Source: Pieris napi
Lineage: Eukaryota > Arthropoda > Insecta > Lepidoptera > Pieridae
Assembly (NCBI RefSeq): GCF_905475465.1
Contig: NC_062250.1
Coordinates: 6,966,501 to 7,030,500 of the forward strand
DNA: 64,000 nt
Reading direction: 5' to 3'
Position 1 is the stretch's first letter; every line of letters starts with the position of its first letter. Of this stretch, positions 63,481-64,000 are shown piece after piece. The notes below the pieces were generated by a model, which was not told the DNA's origin, made no database searches, and saw nothing but the letters and a program-made list of their open reading frames with translations. The position numbers and the translations under genes were made by a program.

Positions 63481-63983
63481 AAAAAAGTTTTAATAAATTT
63501 ATAAACAAGCATCCCTAGTCCAATCACAGTCGATCGAAACACGCCATCCGTGTCTTTCGTGTAACATTTTCACCCCCACTTAGTTTATAAAAAAACGAAA
63601 AAGTGTTTTCAAAAGTTTGATCACAGGCTAAACTCTTAATAATTATAATTAAATCGACAACCATTGAGCTATTGCTGTTCATGACCTACTAGAAATACCT
63701 AAAGTATGTCGGACAAACCCCATTATGTTATTAAACCAGCGACGAGGTTTTCCTTAGAGCATACGACACGCTTTGTCGATCAGTGCTAGAGACGAAGTGT
63801 TGTGTCAAAACCACTATTGTTAACATAGTCAAAATGTATATCTAAGTTAGTGTATGTTCATTTAATTGTCGATGAAAAGACAATTTCGCTGACGACGGTT
63901 GACTTCGCCACCATGGTAATGTCATAATATGTTGTCTGTAATGTATAATTTACTATCGTTTTTAATTAATTAGAAACGGTGAA
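63481..63983 (+). other. No recognised feature
   Basis: AT-rich; no gene or paired repeat supported. Confidence 0.35.
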
Positions 63984-64000
63984 CAGTGTTGGTATAGTGG
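63984..64000 (+). mobile_element. Probable SINE head cut by the window edge
   Basis: CAGTGTTGGTATAGTGG resembles the first 17 bases of the SINE head at 58250 (reverse) and 20514. Too short for certainty. Confidence 0.35.

Overview
The window is insect nuclear DNA, most probably from a moth or butterfly. It is AT-rich, with small coding exons separated by introns with canonical GT/AG borders. It is loaded with interspersed repeats whose sequences I associate with Lepidoptera: tRNA-headed SINEs, CR1/Jockey-group and RTE-like LINEs, and MITEs. No bacterial genes, CRISPR arrays, rRNA or intact cellular tRNA genes were seen. The assignment to Lepidoptera rests on recognition of repeats and was not confirmed by a search.

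Three host genes can be supported. (1) Positions 1-11153, plus strand: the 3' part of mask (ANKHD1 orthologue, multiple ankyrin repeats with a single KH domain). Eighteen exons join in one continuous frame of 857 residues plus stop. The KH domain is split between two exons, and a Gly/Val/Gln/His-rich tail ends in WSKWNH. The ankyrin repeats lie upstream of the window. (2) Positions 12420-16952, minus strand: a complete receptor-associated protein (RAP/LRPAP1 type), an ER chaperone for LDL-receptor-family proteins. It has seven exons, a signal peptide and a C-terminal HTEL retention signal. Genes 1 and 2 converge. (3) From 17821, plus strand: the first two coding exons (17821-17950 and about 48965-49053) of a gene I do not recognise, separated by a 31-kb intron. 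Genes 2 and 3 are divergent and share a region of about 870 bp that should hold both promoters.

Most of the rest is transposon-derived. The big intron of gene 3 holds an apparently intact two-ORF non-LTR retrotransposon (about 32440-37000, minus strand). A second LINE, truncated at its 5' end and interrupted by one in-frame stop, lies at about 60170-63065. Around these are LINE 3' fragments, a decayed RTE reverse transcriptase (53815-54340), tRNA-derived SINEs, and many short inverted-repeat elements. The inverted-repeat elements include PIF/Harbinger-like (TTA/TAA duplications), hAT-like (8-bp duplications), Tigger/pogo-like (TA duplications) and unclassified ones.

The most unusual objects are these: a 1.6-kb foldback element inside a RAP intron (13170-14767) carrying many copies of a CGAGCGCGTCAGAT-type motif in opposite orientations in its two halves; a foldback element amplified into three tandem units (58387-58820); a family with palindromic ends, two copies of which sit just downstream of splice donors; a nested insertion that dates two repeat families (45230-45715); and a possible alternative terminal exon in the big intron (29204-29427). 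I found no convincing new multi-gene system.
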